NCBI RefSeq assembly: GCF_050563525.1
Contig: NZ_JBNXUN010000009.1
Span: 124,001-188,000, forward strand
Length of the DNA stretch: 64,000 bases
Source: Falsiroseomonas sp050563525
Lineage (GTDB): Bacteria; Pseudomonadota; Alphaproteobacteria; Acetobacterales; Acetobacteraceae
Direction: 5' to 3'
The notes under the pieces were generated by a model. It saw nothing but the letters and a program-made list of their open reading frames with translations, had not been told where the DNA came from and did no database searches. Both the position numbers and the translations under genes were made by a program. Shown here in pieces: positions 1 through 10,503 of the stretch. Positions within the stretch are counted from its first letter, which is position 1, and each line of letters opens with the position of its first letter.

Positions 1-254
1 CGCGGCTCGGCCTCGATGGTGATGGCCAGCGCCGGGCACACGGCCTCGCACAGCTTGCAGGCGATGCAGCGCTCCTCCCCGTTCGGGTAGCGACGCAGCC
101 CGTGCTCGCCCTTGAAGCGCGGCGACAGCGGCGTCTTCTCATACGGGTAGTTGATCGTCGCCTTGCGGCTGAAGAACTGCTTTAGCGTCAGCGCCATGCC
201 GCCGACCAGCTCAGTCAGCAGCAGGCTGCGTGCGACGCGGTCCAGGGTTGCCAT
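1..254 (-). CDS. nuoI: NADH-quinone oxidoreductase subunit I (partial, C-terminus off window)
   Basis: This is the ferredoxin-like subunit of respiratory complex I, which carries two [4Fe-4S] clusters (N6a, N6b) in the peripheral arm and passes electrons toward NuoB. Only the first 84 codons lie in the window. They show an amphipathic N-terminal segment and the first cysteine motif C63-x2-C66-x2-C69-x3-C73; the second motif would lie beyond the left edge. The ATG follows the nuoH stop after three bases, so the two genes are probably translationally coupled. The identification rests on the motif plus its fixed place after nuoH. The rest of the operon (nuoJ-N) is expected to the left but is not visible. 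Confidence 0.95.
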   Translation of the reverse strand, partial: MATLDRVARSLLLTELVGGMALTLKQFFSRKATINYPYEKTPLSPRFKGEHGLRRYPNGEERCIACKLCEAVCPALAITIEAEP

Positions 255-257
255 GGG

Positions 258-1265
258 TCAGACTCCTACCGGCAGCAGGCCGAAGATCTTCAGCACCGCG
301 GCGGTCAGCACCAGCCACACCAGGCTGAACGGCAGGAACACCTTCCAGCCCAGCCGCATCAACTGGTCGTAGCGATAGCGGGGAAAGGTCGCGCGGACCC
401 AGACGAAGACGAACAGGCAGAAGCAGATCTTCAGCACGAACCACAGCGGCCCGAGCGCCGGCAGCAGCCCGAACGGCCCGTACCAGCCACCGAGGAACAG
501 AATGGTGATGAGCGCGCTCATCAGGATCATGTTCGCGTATTCGCCGAGGAAGAACAACGCGAAGGACATCGAGGAGTATTCGACGAAGAACCCCGCCACC
601 AGCTCGCTTTCGCCTTCCGGAAGGTCGAATGGCGCACGGTTGGTCTCGGCGAGCGCACTGATGAACATGATGACGAACATCGGGAACAGCGGGAAGATGA
701 ACCACATTCCCTCCTGCGCCCGCACGATGGCCGACAGGTTCAGCGACCCCACGCACAGCAGCACCGTGACGATGACGAAGCCCATCGAGACTTCGTAGCT
801 GACCATCTGCGCCGCGCTGCGCAGCGCGCCGAGGAAGGCGTATTTCGAGTTCGACGCCCAGCCCGCGATGATGATTCCGTAGACGCCGAGAGACGAGATC
901 GCAAACAGGTACAGGATGCCCACATTGATATCGGCAATCGCCCAGCCATCGTTTACCGGAATCACCGCCCAGGCCAGCATCGCCAGCATGAAGGTGATCA
1001 TCGGTGCCATGATGAACAACGCGCGCGATGCGCCGGAAGGTATGATGGTCTCCTTCATCAGCATCTTGATGGCATCGGCGAAGGGCTGGAGCATGCCGAA
1101 CGGGCCGACGACATTCGGCCCCTTCCGCATCTGCATCGCGGCCAGCACCTTGCGTTCCGCCCAGGTGAGGTAGGCGACGCCCAGCAGCAACGGCACCAGC
1201 AGCGCCATCGCCTGCGCGACCGTCAGCGCCAGCACGCCGACCGGCGTGGCGAGGAAAGCATCCAT
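258..1265 (-). CDS. nuoH: NADH-quinone oxidoreductase subunit H
   Basis: This 335-residue polytopic membrane subunit of complex I sits at the junction of the peripheral and membrane arms and forms part of the quinone chamber. Recognisable family blocks include TWAERKVLAAMQMRKGPN near residues 33-50, the loop ETNRAPFDLPEGESELVAGF, and the C-terminal WVRATFPRYRYDQLM segment. The length is usual for the family. I chose the ATG opening MDAFLATPVGV; an in-frame ATG 17 codons upstream would add an arginine-rich, atypical leader. The gene starts five bases after the nuoG stop and lies within the nuoA-I transcription unit. Confidence 0.97.
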   Translation of the reverse strand: MDAFLATPVGVLALTVAQAMALLVPLLLGVAYLTWAERKVLAAMQMRKGPNVVGPFGMLQPFADAIKMLMKETIIPSGASRALFIMAPMITFMLAMLAWAVIPVNDGWAIADINVGILYLFAISSLGVYGIIIAGWASNSKYAFLGALRSAAQMVSYEVSMGFVIVTVLLCVGSLNLSAIVRAQEGMWFIFPLFPMFVIMFISALAETNRAPFDLPEGESELVAGFFVEYSSMSFALFFLGEYANMILMSALITILFLGGWYGPFGLLPALGPLWFVLKICFCLFVFVWVRATFPRYRYDQLMRLGWKVFLPFSLVWLVLTAAVLKIFGLLPVGV

Positions 1266-1270
1266 TCCTG

Positions 1271-3310
1271 CTACTCCGCCGCGACCGGCACAGACGCGCC
1301 GTAGGTCGCCGCACATTCCGCCATCACGTCCGAGGCGCGCGAGATCACGTCCGCCTGGTGGTAGTTCACCAGCGGGAGGACGAACGGCGTGTCATCCATC
1401 GCGCCGGCATCACCCGCCGGACCGGCAGCGTCTGCGCAGAACGGCCGTTCGAAGGCCTCTCGCAGCGGCATCGCATCCCGCAGCTGCGGCAAGGTGTCGA
1501 AGGGCAGGGTCACGCCCAATGCAGCGCTTGCGGCTCGGATGATGCGCCAATCCTCGCGAGCCTCACCCGGCGGATACACCGCCAGGTGGCCGCGCTGAAC
1601 GCGACCCTCGGTATTCAGCCAGGTGCCGTCCTTCTCGGTATAGGCGGCGCCCGGCAGGATCACATCGGCACGGCCCGCGATACGGTCACCATGATGGCCC
1701 TGGTAGATGACGAAGGTAGCCGGCGGGATCGCCCCCGGGTCCAGCCCATCCGCGCCGAGCAGCCAGAGCGCGTCGACGCCACCGCCCAGCATCTGGCCGA
1801 GATCCCTGCCACCGGCGCCCGGCAGGAAGCCGAGGTCCAGCGCGCCCACCTGCCCGCCGAACAGGTGCAGCAGGTTGAAGCCGTGCCAATCGGATCGCAG
1901 CGCATCTGCCGCCTTCGCCACAGCCCAGGCCGCGGCCAGCACCGCCAGGCCATCAGCCCGCGCGAGCGCGCCACGCCCGAGCAGCACCATCGGCTTCTTC
2001 GCGCCGCGCAGCGTGTCCATGAACGGGTGGGAGCCATCCAGCAGTGCGCGGATCGCCTCCGGCCCCTCACCCAGATGCTCATGACCATAGGTCAGGTCCA
2101 GCCCCGCCGGCCCAATGCGCCCGACCGGGAAGCGCCCCGCGGCCCAGCGCTTGCGGATGCGCGCGTTGATGACGGGGGCTTCGGTCCGCGGATTGCTGCC
2201 GATGATCAGCAGCGCATCCGCTTCCTCAATGCCCGCGATCGTCGTGTTGAAGCGGTAGAAATCCGGCCGCGTCGTATCGAGCGCCGCACCATCCTGGCGG
2301 CAGTCCAGGTTTGTCGAACCCAGCTTCGCCATCAGCGCTTTCAGCGCGAACAGGCTCTCGCCATCGACCAGGTCGCCAGCGATGGCGCCGATCCGGTCTC
2401 CCGACATGTCACGCAGCTTCCCTGCGATCGCCGCGAAGGCCTCCTCCCAGCTTGCCGCCTTCAGACGCCCCTCGACGCGAAGCCATGGCCGATCAAGCCG
2501 CTTGCGCTTAAGCCCGTCGAAGGAGAAGCGGCCGCGGTCGGCCATCCACTCCTCGTTCACCTCGTCATTGATGCGCGGGATGATGCGCAGCACTTCCGGC
2601 CCGCGCGTATCGATGCGGATGTTGGTGCCGGTCGCGTCCAACACGTCGATCCCCTCCGTCTTCCGCAACTCCCAGGGCCGCGAGACGAAGGCGTAGGGGC
2701 GCGAGGTCAGTGCGCCGACCGGGCAGATGTCGATCAGGTTGCCGGACAGCTCGCTGGTCAGCGCCTTCTCGACATAGGTCCCGACTTCCATCGATTCGCC
2801 ACGACCCGTCGCACCCATCTCCGGCACGCCGGCCACTTCCGCGGCGAAGCGGACGCAGCGCGTGCAGTGGATGCAGCGGGTCATGATCGTCTTGATCAGC
2901 GGCCCGACATACTTGTCCTTCACGGACCGCTTGGCTTCGCGATAGCGGCTGTGGTCCATGCCGTAGGCGACAGCCTGGTCCTGCAGGTCGCACTCGCCGC
3001 CTTGGTCGCAGATCGGGCAATCGAGCGGGTGGTTGATCAGCAGAAATTCCATGACGCCACGCCGCGCGTTTCGCACGACGGGGCTGTCCGTCTTCACCAC
3101 CATGCCATCCGCGACCGGATAGGCGCAGGAGGCGACGGGCTTCGGCGCCTTCTCCACTTCCACCAGGCACATCCGGCAATTGCCGGCGACGCTCAGGCGC
3201 TCGTGGTAGCAGAAGCGCGGGATTTCCTTGCCGGCCGCCTCGCAGGCCTGCAGCACCGTGGCCCCGTTCGGGACCTCGACCTCGATCCCGTCGACCGTGA
3301 CCTTCGCCAT
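1271..3310 (-). CDS. nuoG: NADH-quinone oxidoreductase subunit G
   Basis: This is the large iron-sulfur subunit of complex I (679 residues). The N-terminus holds a [2Fe-2S] site (C34, C45, C48, C62), the His-Cys3 [4Fe-4S] site N5 (H94, C98, C101, C107) and the N4 site starting C146-x2-C149-x2-C152. A molybdopterin-oxidoreductase-like domain follows but is not expected to bind molybdenum. The start is the ATG reading MAKVTVDGIEV; a 14-codon upstream extension is arginine-rich and overlaps the end of nuoF. Four bases separate it from nuoF. The subunit relays electrons from the NuoE/F flavin module to NuoI and NuoB. Confidence 0.97.
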   Translation of the reverse strand: MAKVTVDGIEVEVPNGATVLQACEAAGKEIPRFCYHERLSVAGNCRMCLVEVEKAPKPVASCAYPVADGMVVKTDSPVVRNARRGVMEFLLINHPLDCPICDQGGECDLQDQAVAYGMDHSRYREAKRSVKDKYVGPLIKTIMTRCIHCTRCVRFAAEVAGVPEMGATGRGESMEVGTYVEKALTSELSGNLIDICPVGALTSRPYAFVSRPWELRKTEGIDVLDATGTNIRIDTRGPEVLRIIPRINDEVNEEWMADRGRFSFDGLKRKRLDRPWLRVEGRLKAASWEEAFAAIAGKLRDMSGDRIGAIAGDLVDGESLFALKALMAKLGSTNLDCRQDGAALDTTRPDFYRFNTTIAGIEEADALLIIGSNPRTEAPVINARIRKRWAAGRFPVGRIGPAGLDLTYGHEHLGEGPEAIRALLDGSHPFMDTLRGAKKPMVLLGRGALARADGLAVLAAAWAVAKAADALRSDWHGFNLLHLFGGQVGALDLGFLPGAGGRDLGQMLGGGVDALWLLGADGLDPGAIPPATFVIYQGHHGDRIAGRADVILPGAAYTEKDGTWLNTEGRVQRGHLAVYPPGEAREDWRIIRAASAALGVTLPFDTLPQLRDAMPLREAFERPFCADAAGPAGDAGAMDDTPFVLPLVNYHQADVISRASDVMAECAATYGASVPVAAE

Positions 3311-3314
3311 GACC

Positions 3315-4625
<1,311 letters not shown>

Positions 4626-4628
4626 CGC

Positions 4629-5312
4629 CTATTCCCTCCCCGTCCCATCCATGTCGACAAGCGTCAGCGGGCCGCCCTCGGGCGCGCTGGTCTGCCGCCC
4701 GATCGTGCTGCCTGGCGTCGGCGTCTCGCCACGCTTCAGCGCCTCGAGCAACGCCACGGTGCGGTCGTAGTCGAGGTCCTCGAAGTAGTCGTCATCCACC
4801 TGCAGAACCGGCGCGTTGACGCATGCGCCGAGGCATTCGACCTCCGTCAGCGTGAACAATCCGTCGGCCGACGTCTCGCCGACCTTCACGTGTCCCGCAT
4901 CGTGGCAGGCGCGCATCACGTCGTCCGAGCCACGCAGCATGCACGGCGTCGTGCCGCAAAGCTGCAGGTGGTGCCGGCCAATCGGCTTCATGTTGAACAT
5001 GAAGTAGAAGGTCGCGACTTCGTAGACACGGATCGGCGCCATGCCGAGCCGCTCCGCGATCAGGTCCATCGCCACCTTCGGCACCCAGGCGCTGCCGGTG
5101 TCGCGGCCCATCTGGCGCTGCGCCACGTACAGCAACGGGATCACGCCGGACGCCCGCTTCTCTACCGGATAGCGCGCCAGGATCTTGGTGATCTGCGCCT
5201 CGCTCGCCTCGTCGAAGGCGAAGTGGCTCGGCTGCACCTTCGGCATCTGGTCGCCCGCATGGGTCGCGGACCAGCCGCCGCCCGGCGACTGCACTCCCTC
5301 ATCGACGCTCAC
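4629..5312 (-). CDS. nuoE: NADH-quinone oxidoreductase subunit E ([2Fe-2S])
   Basis: This is the thioredoxin-fold [2Fe-2S] subunit of complex I and the partner of NuoF. Counting from the internal ATG at 5246 (MPKVQPSHF), the cluster N1a ligands are C97, C102, C138 and C142 in LCGTTPC and ECLGAC. Two starts are possible. A GTG at 5312 overlaps the nuoD stop as GTGA and gives 227 residues; the ATG at 5246 gives 205 residues and begins right where family similarity begins. I annotate the longer, coupled form but consider the ATG about equally likely. Its place between nuoD and nuoF is canonical. Confidence 0.93.
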   Translation of the reverse strand: MSVDEGVQSPGGGWSATHAGDQMPKVQPSHFAFDEASEAQITKILARYPVEKRASGVIPLLYVAQRQMGRDTGSAWVPKVAMDLIAERLGMAPIRVYEVATFYFMFNMKPIGRHHLQLCGTTPCMLRGSDDVMRACHDAGHVKVGETSADGLFTLTEVECLGACVNAPVLQVDDDYFEDLDYDRTVALLEALKRGETPTPGSTIGRQTSAPEGGPLTLVDMDGTGRE

Positions 5313-6547
5313 CGGTCGATCTCCCCGAACACGATGTCGAGGCTGCCGATGATGGCCACCGCATCGGCCAGCATGTGCCCCTTGGAAAGCGCCTCCATCG
5401 CCTGGAGGTGCGCGAAGCCCGGTGCGCGGATCTTGCAGCGGTACGGCTTGTTGGTGCCGTCCGCCACCATGTAGACGCCGAACTCGCCCTTCGGCGCCTC
5501 GGTCACGGTGTAGGTCGCACCTTCGGGCACGTGGTAGCCCTCGGTGTAGAGCTTGAAGTGGTGGATCAGGCTTTCCATCGACCGCTTCATCTCGCCACGC
5601 GAAGGGGGCGAGATCTTGTTGTCGGCGATCTTCACCGGACCCGGACGGATGTGGTTCAGGCACTGCTCGATCATCCGCAGGCTCTGCCGCATCTCCTGCA
5701 TCCGCACCAGATAGCGGTCGTAGCAATCGCCTTGCACGCCAACGGGAATCTCAAAATCCAGTTGCTCGTACATCTCGTAGGGCTGTGACTTGCGCAGGTC
5801 CCAGGCGCAGCCGGAGGCGCGCAGGCACGGACCACTGAAGCCCCAGGACATCGCCTGTTCGGCCGACATCACGCCGATATCCACGGTGCGCTGCTTGAAG
5901 ATCCGGTTTTCCGTCAGCAGGCCCTCGAGCTTGTCGAGAAAGGCGGGGAACTGCCGGCACCAGATGCCGATCCGGTCCTCCAGCCCCGCCGGCAGGTCGC
6001 GCGACACGCCACCCGCCCGGAAGTAGTTCACATGGTAGTGCGAGCCACCGACCTGCTCGTAGAACTCCAGCAGATGCTCGCGCTGCTCGAAGCCCCACAG
6101 CGACGGCGTGATGGCGCCGACGTCGAGCGCGTAGGTCGTCACGTTCAGCAGGTGGTTCAGGATTCTCGTGATCTCCGCGAACATCGTGCGGATCCACTTC
6201 GCGCGAAGCGGCACGTCGTCCTCGATGCCAAGCAGCCGCTCGACCGCCAGCACGAAGCTGTGCTCCATGCACATTGGCGACACGTAATCGAGCCGGTCCA
6301 TGTACGGCATGGCCTGCAGGTACGTCTTGTACTCGATCAGCTTCTCGGTGCCGCGATGCAGAAGGCCGATATGCGGATCGGCACGCTCCACCACCTCGCC
6401 CTTCATCTCCAGGATCAGCCGCAGCACGCCATGCGCCGCCGGGTGCTGCGGGCCGAAATTGATGGTGTGCGTCTCGGCGTCGAACAGCTTCTGCGAAGCG
6501 TTCGGGCCATCGATCTGCGGCAGGCCGCTGATGAGTTCGGTGCTCAT
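5309..6547 (-). CDS. nuoD: NADH-quinone oxidoreductase subunit D
   Basis: This 412-residue, 49-kDa-type subunit forms the quinone-binding pocket with NuoB. The protein is recognisable from TINFGPQHPAAHGVLRL near residues 28-44 and from GLLHRGTEKLIEYKTY, both family signatures containing residues that line the quinone cavity. It carries no cluster of its own and descends from the large subunit of [NiFe] hydrogenases. The ATG overlaps the nuoC stop by four bases (ATGA), and the stop overlaps the GTG of nuoE. NuoC and NuoD are separate genes here, not fused as in enterobacteria. Confidence 0.98.
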   Translation of the reverse strand: MSTELISGLPQIDGPNASQKLFDAETHTINFGPQHPAAHGVLRLILEMKGEVVERADPHIGLLHRGTEKLIEYKTYLQAMPYMDRLDYVSPMCMEHSFVLAVERLLGIEDDVPLRAKWIRTMFAEITRILNHLLNVTTYALDVGAITPSLWGFEQREHLLEFYEQVGGSHYHVNYFRAGGVSRDLPAGLEDRIGIWCRQFPAFLDKLEGLLTENRIFKQRTVDIGVMSAEQAMSWGFSGPCLRASGCAWDLRKSQPYEMYEQLDFEIPVGVQGDCYDRYLVRMQEMRQSLRMIEQCLNHIRPGPVKIADNKISPPSRGEMKRSMESLIHHFKLYTEGYHVPEGATYTVTEAPKGEFGVYMVADGTNKPYRCKIRAPGFAHLQAMEALSKGHMLADAVAIIGSLDIVFGEIDR

Positions 6548-7182
6548 GCTTTCGGCCCTTCGATCTGGCCACGTTCCGCGCGTGTCAGATGCACCTTCTC
6601 GTCACCCGGAAGCGTGGTCATGCCTTCCCAGGGCGATAGGAAATCGAACGTCCGGAAATCCTGCGTCAGCGTCACAGGCTCGTTCACCACCTGCTTGCGG
6701 CTTTCGTCGTAGCGGACCTGCACATGGCCAGTCAGCGGGAAGTCCTTGCGCAGCGGATGACCCTCAAACCCGTAATCGGTCAGCAGGCGGCGCAGATCCG
6801 GCTGATTCTCGAACACGATGCCGTACATGTCCCAGGCCTCGCGCTCGTACCAGGTCGCAACCGGCCACAGTCCGGACAGGCTCGGCACCGGCGTTGCCTC
6901 ATCCGTCGAAACCACCACCCGCACGCGCCGATTGGTTGCGAGCGACAGCAGGTTGCACACCACCTCGAATCGCTCTGCGCGCTCCGGCCAGTCGACACCG
7001 CACAGATCCATCAACTGCTCGAAGCCGAAGCGCGGATCGTCGCGCAGCATCGCCATCAGCGGCACCAGCGATTCGCGCCGCGCGCGCACGACAAGTTCGG
7101 CGCCGCGCTCGACAAAAACCTCGACCACCGCGTGCCCTGCGGCCTCCGCGATCGTCGTCCCCAGTTCCTGCAGGTCAGCCAC
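6544..7182 (-). CDS. nuoC: NADH-quinone oxidoreductase subunit C
   Basis: This is the 30-kDa subunit of complex I (212 residues from the GTG). The conserved block ASDREAWDMYGI-like is present as WYEREAWDMYGIVF, followed by RRLLTDYGFEGHPLRKDFPLTG, both diagnostic for the family. I chose the GTG at 7182 because it overlaps the nuoB stop by eight bases and gives the usual length; the upstream reading frame is unrelated to the family. It docks against NuoD and NuoB. The call is certain, the start less so. Confidence 0.95.
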   Translation of the reverse strand: MADLQELGTTIAEAAGHAVVEVFVERGAELVVRARRESLVPLMAMLRDDPRFGFEQLMDLCGVDWPERAERFEVVCNLLSLATNRRVRVVVSTDEATPVPSLSGLWPVATWYEREAWDMYGIVFENQPDLRRLLTDYGFEGHPLRKDFPLTGHVQVRYDESRKQVVNEPVTLTQDFRTFDFLSPWEGMTTLPGDEKVHLTRAERGQIEGPKA

Positions 7183-7735
7183 GAAGAATGCTCCCCGTCC
7201 GGCGGATCTTCTTCTGCAACTGCAGGATCCCGTAGACCAGCGCCTCCGCCGTTGGCGGGCAGCCCGGGACGTACACGTCCACCGGCACGATCCGGTCGCA
7301 GCCGCGCACGACGCTGTAGCTGTAGTGGTAGTACCCGCCGCCATTGGCGCAGGAGCCCATGGAGATCACCCAGCGCGGCTCGCTCATCTGGTCGTAGACC
7401 TTGCGTAGCGCGGGGGCCATCTTGTTGGTCAGCGTTCCGGCCACGATCATCACGTCGCTCTGTCGCGGCGACCCGCGGGGGATGATGCCGAATCGATCAA
7501 GGTCGTAGCGCGCCATGTAGGCGTGGATCATCGGCACCGCGCAGCAGGCCAGGCCGAAGGTCATCGGCCACAAGCTGCCCGTACGCGCCCAGTTCACCAC
7601 CTTGTCGAGGTTGGCGATGACGAAGCCTTTTTCCTCGATCTCACCGGTGATGCCCTTCACCACCGAATCCTGCGCCGGACCCGGAGGCAGCGCCTCGCGG
7701 TTCCAGGCGATGTCGTTCGTGTTCGAGATGCTCAT
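7175..7735 (-). CDS. nuoB: NADH-quinone oxidoreductase subunit B (cluster N2)
   Basis: This 186-residue subunit holds the terminal [4Fe-4S] cluster N2, which reduces quinone. The ligands C64-C65 (GLACCAVPM), C129 (MGSCANGGG) and C159 (VPGCPPT) are all present, including the adjacent cysteine pair typical of N2. The start MSISNTNDIAW was taken over an ATG 25 codons upstream, because that extension would read back through the nuoA-nuoB spacer. The spacer to nuoA is 40 bases. Confidence 0.97.
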   Translation of the reverse strand: MSISNTNDIAWNREALPPGPAQDSVVKGITGEIEEKGFVIANLDKVVNWARTGSLWPMTFGLACCAVPMIHAYMARYDLDRFGIIPRGSPRQSDVMIVAGTLTNKMAPALRKVYDQMSEPRWVISMGSCANGGGYYHYSYSVVRGCDRIVPVDVYVPGCPPTAEALVYGILQLQKKIRRTGSILRG

Positions 7736-7775
7736 GCCATTCTCCGGGCGCCCCGCCGGCGCCCCGCAACAGGCT

Positions 7776-8144
7776 TCATTCCCACTCCAGCGCACCCTTG
7801 CGCCACTCATAGATGAACCCGACCGTCAGGACGCCCAGGAAGCCCATCATCGACAGGAAGCCGAACCAGCCGATCTCGCCCAGCGTCACCGCCCAGGGGA
7901 ACAAGAACGCCACTTCCAGGTCGAAAATGATGAAGAGGATGGCGACCAGGTAGAACCGGACGTCGAATTTGCGGCGCGTGTCGTCGAAAGGCTCGAAGCC
8001 GCACTCATAGGCTGAGAGCTTCTCGGCGTAGGGCTTCTGCTTCGCGGCCAGCAACGCCCCGCCCACCATCGCGCTGGCGATGACGGCGGCGATCCCCAGG
8101 AACACCAGGATCGGGAAATACTCTGCCAGCAGCGGCTCGGTCAT
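7776..8144 (-). CDS. nuoA: NADH-quinone oxidoreductase subunit A
   Basis: This is the first gene of the nuo operon and encodes a 122-residue membrane subunit with three predicted helices (about residues 8-30, 65-85 and 92-112). The motif YECGFEPFDDTRRKFDVRFY and the following IIFDLEVAFLFPW are family signatures; this loop contacts NuoB and NuoD near the quinone site. The ATG at 8144 is the only sensible start. The promoter should lie in the 284 bases upstream, but no clear hexamers were recognised there. Confidence 0.96.
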   Translation of the reverse strand: MTEPLLAEYFPILVFLGIAAVIASAMVGGALLAAKQKPYAEKLSAYECGFEPFDDTRRKFDVRFYLVAILFIIFDLEVAFLFPWAVTLGEIGWFGFLSMMGFLGVLTVGFIYEWRKGALEWE

Positions 8145-8428
8145 TGGTGCCTCGGCTGTCCTTGCTGTCCGGCCGCCCTGCGAAGGCCGGGAAGTTCGAT
8201 CTGCGCGCCAAGGCAGGGCTTATCTGCGCCAATCCCGCAGGCCCTACCCATTCGCGTTGCAGCGCAGCGCAGATTAGCCCCGCAGCGCCTGCTCCGCCAT
8301 AGCCTCACTGCGTGATGGAAGCATTGACATCCGCAACGACGACGCCATGGGCATGAAAAGGATATAGGGCCCGCGCCGTAACGGCGAAGACCCTGATCCT
8401 GTCCAACATGCTGTAAAATCTGTTCGCG
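8145..8428. other. Gap between tRNA-Asp and nuoA, presumed nuo leader
   Basis: This is the longest gene-free stretch of the window (284 bases). It must carry the nuo promoter on the minus strand. Short open frames exist on both strands, but none has a ribosome-binding site or a recognisable product. A small inverted repeat (cgccgttacggcg in minus orientation) is present near 8375, without a T-run. I see no riboswitch or RNA gene here. Confidence 0.4.
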
Positions 8429-8505
<77 letters not shown>

Positions 8506-8566
8506 CCGCGAACAGGAGGCCGGAATACGGGCGCGGTCGGCCGCTGTCAACCGCCCCGCAGCATTA

Positions 8567-9535
8567 TCACCAGACGCCCACCACGTAGGTCACTGGCGGC
8601 GGCATCAGGAACGCCGCCAGGGCGACGGAGGCCCAGAGCGCCTGCGTCTCCGCCGCCTGAATCTGCAATTGCCGCTGGAACGCCAAATCCTCGCGCTCCT
8701 CCCGTTCGATCTGTCGCAGCCAGCCCTGCGCCTCCCGGTCACCGCGGTAGGCCGCGAGACTCAGCCAGCTCCGTGCCTCCGTCAGGTCCTGCCCCATGGT
8801 GTCGAGGCCGGTCATGTACAGCCGCCCCACTGCTTTCTGCGCCGGCGCATAACCGCCCTGGGCAGCCTGCCGCATCCAGCTCAGCGCGTCATGCAACTGG
8901 CGCGGCACGCCATCGCCGCGGAAATACATCAGGCCGAGATTGTACTGCGCCTCCGGAATGCCATTCTCCGCGGCCACGGTCAGCCAGCGCGCCGCCTCCC
9001 CGACGTCCCGGGCCACGCCATTGCCGGACCGGTGCATCATCCCGAGGTTGTGCGCTGCCGGCGCCACCCCGCCCTCGGCCGCCGCGAGGGTGAGCCGGAC
9101 GGCGGCGGCGCGATCCCGCCGCCCGGCGGCACCCGATTCCAGCATCTGTGCCAGGCGGAACTGCGCCCAGGAATGTCCCTGGTCTGCCGCCTGGCCGTAC
9201 CACCGCGCCGCCTCCGCGCCCCGCCGCGCCCGGCCACCCAGGCCGAATTCGTGCACCTGGCCCAGCAGGTAGGCGGCACGGGCATCCCCGGACGCAGCGG
9301 CGGCCTGCAGCGCGCCGAGGTCCTCGCCCCGGTACAAGTCGGGATCGGTTTGGCGGGTGCCGCGCCGATCCTCCTGCGGCGTCGCATTGCGAAGCTGCGC
9401 CGTCGGCACCACACGGCACGCCTCGCCGGCCCTACAGACCTGCACCTCCGGCCCGAATGCGCCGCCGGTCTGCGGGGCCTGCTGCACGCAGCCGGCCAGA
9501 AGCAGCGCCAGGGCGAATTGGGGCGCGCGCTTCAT
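8567..9535 (-). CDS. Sel1-repeat (TPR-like) lipoprotein
   Basis: This is a 322-residue predicted lipoprotein. The N-terminus is a short hydrophobic signal ending in the lipobox LAGC (cysteine near residue 16). From about residue 80 there are five consecutive Sel1-type repeats, each about 36 residues with AxxxLGxxYxxGxGVxxDxxxAxxWxxxAAxxG spacing, the clearest being EAQYNLGLMYFRGDGV. Sel1 repeats form alpha-solenoids that bind proteins, often at the envelope. The ATG overlaps the stop of the upstream CsgG-like gene by four bases, so the two are likely made together. The function is unknown beyond a scaffold role at a membrane. Confidence 0.85.
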   Translation of the reverse strand: MKRAPQFALALLLAGCVQQAPQTGGAFGPEVQVCRAGEACRVVPTAQLRNATPQEDRRGTRQTDPDLYRGEDLGALQAAAASGDARAAYLLGQVHEFGLGGRARRGAEAARWYGQAADQGHSWAQFRLAQMLESGAAGRRDRAAAVRLTLAAAEGGVAPAAHNLGMMHRSGNGVARDVGEAARWLTVAAENGIPEAQYNLGLMYFRGDGVPRQLHDALSWMRQAAQGGYAPAQKAVGRLYMTGLDTMGQDLTEARSWLSLAAYRGDREAQGWLRQIEREEREDLAFQRQLQIQAAETQALWASVALAAFLMPPPVTYVVGVW

Positions 9536-10371
9536 CGCACCCGCAGCCGGCCACCCGTTCCAGAGCCGCCGCGGACCTCCTGCGCCTGGTAGTTGCGCAC
9601 GGCGATCACCAGCTTGTTGTAGGAATCGACGAAGGCCGCGAGCGTCGCCTGGCCCTGCGGTGTGCGCTGATAGGCAGCGAGCGTACCGCCCATGCCGCCG
9701 CCCGACCCGAGCCCAAGCCCGGCCAGCCCGCCCGACAGGTCATTGCTGGTGGAACTGCCTTCCGAGGCTGCAATCTGCACGCCGCTGCGGATATCGAACA
9801 GGGACATGGTGACGCTGGTCGAGCTGGTCCGCATCGCGGCGCCGGCCACGCCGGCCGCAAGCTGGCCCCAGCCGCCGCCGAAGCCGCCCAGGCTGCCGGC
9901 AAGGCCGCCGGTATTGGCGCCAGCGAACAGGATGGCCGGTTCCAGATAGTAGTCGGCTGCCACCCGTTGGCCGCGCTGCTGGTTGGAGCCGGCGCGGAAT
10001 TCGCCGGAACGCTGCCGCGCGGTGATGTTCGACATCCGCGAATCAAGTCGCTCGTTGCCGATCGAGGTAATGATGAAGCAGTTGGACTGCTGCGCGACGA
10101 TGCGGACCATCGGCTCGATCGTGGTGATCTGCGTCGCCTGCGTGAAGGGACCCCACCACGCCTGCTGGCGACCGTCATCGACCGCCAGGGTGCCCAGGGT
10201 CTCCGGGCAGCGCTCCAGCCCGGAATTCGCGCCGACGCTGGTCGAACCGCCGACGGAGCCGGACACCGGGCCGCCTCCCGTTCCCTGCGTGACGCCCTGC
10301 ACGCAGCCCCCCAGGGCGAACATCGACAGAAGAAGCATGGCGCTGCTGGCGCGCGATCCAAGTCGGGTCAC
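9532..10371 (-). CDS. CsgG/HfaB-like outer-membrane lipoprotein
   Basis: This 279-residue predicted lipoprotein has a signal peptide with lipobox ALGGC and a body resembling the CsgG/HfaB family. Blocks include LGTLAVDDG, MVRIVAQQSNCFIITSIGNERLD, RAGSNQQRGQRVAADYYLEPAI and a glycine-rich segment before a C-terminal strand-rich region. CsgG proteins form nonameric secretion pores for curli, and HfaB helps anchor holdfast in Caulobacter. The true role here is unknown, since no curli or holdfast genes are nearby. I chose the GTG at 10371 because GGAG sits six bases upstream; a GTG at 10383 is the alternative. It is coupled to the downstream Sel1 lipoprotein. Confidence 0.75.
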   Translation of the reverse strand: MTRLGSRASSAMLLLSMFALGGCVQGVTQGTGGGPVSGSVGGSTSVGANSGLERCPETLGTLAVDDGRQQAWWGPFTQATQITTIEPMVRIVAQQSNCFIITSIGNERLDSRMSNITARQRSGEFRAGSNQQRGQRVAADYYLEPAILFAGANTGGLAGSLGGFGGGWGQLAAGVAGAAMRTSSTSVTMSLFDIRSGVQIAASEGSSTSNDLSGGLAGLGLGSGGGMGGTLAAYQRTPQGQATLAAFVDSYNKLVIAVRNYQAQEVRGGSGTGGRLRVR

Positions 10372-10503
10372 TGCACACTCCACTTGCTGTTTAAAGCCTG
10401 GTCGGGCGAAGTCCCTGCGCTGGGCGCGGGCGGCGGCCGAGGCTAACAGAAGCGGCTTCGTTCTGAAAAGCGCTCTGAAACAATACGGAACAGGGCGCGG
10501 GAA

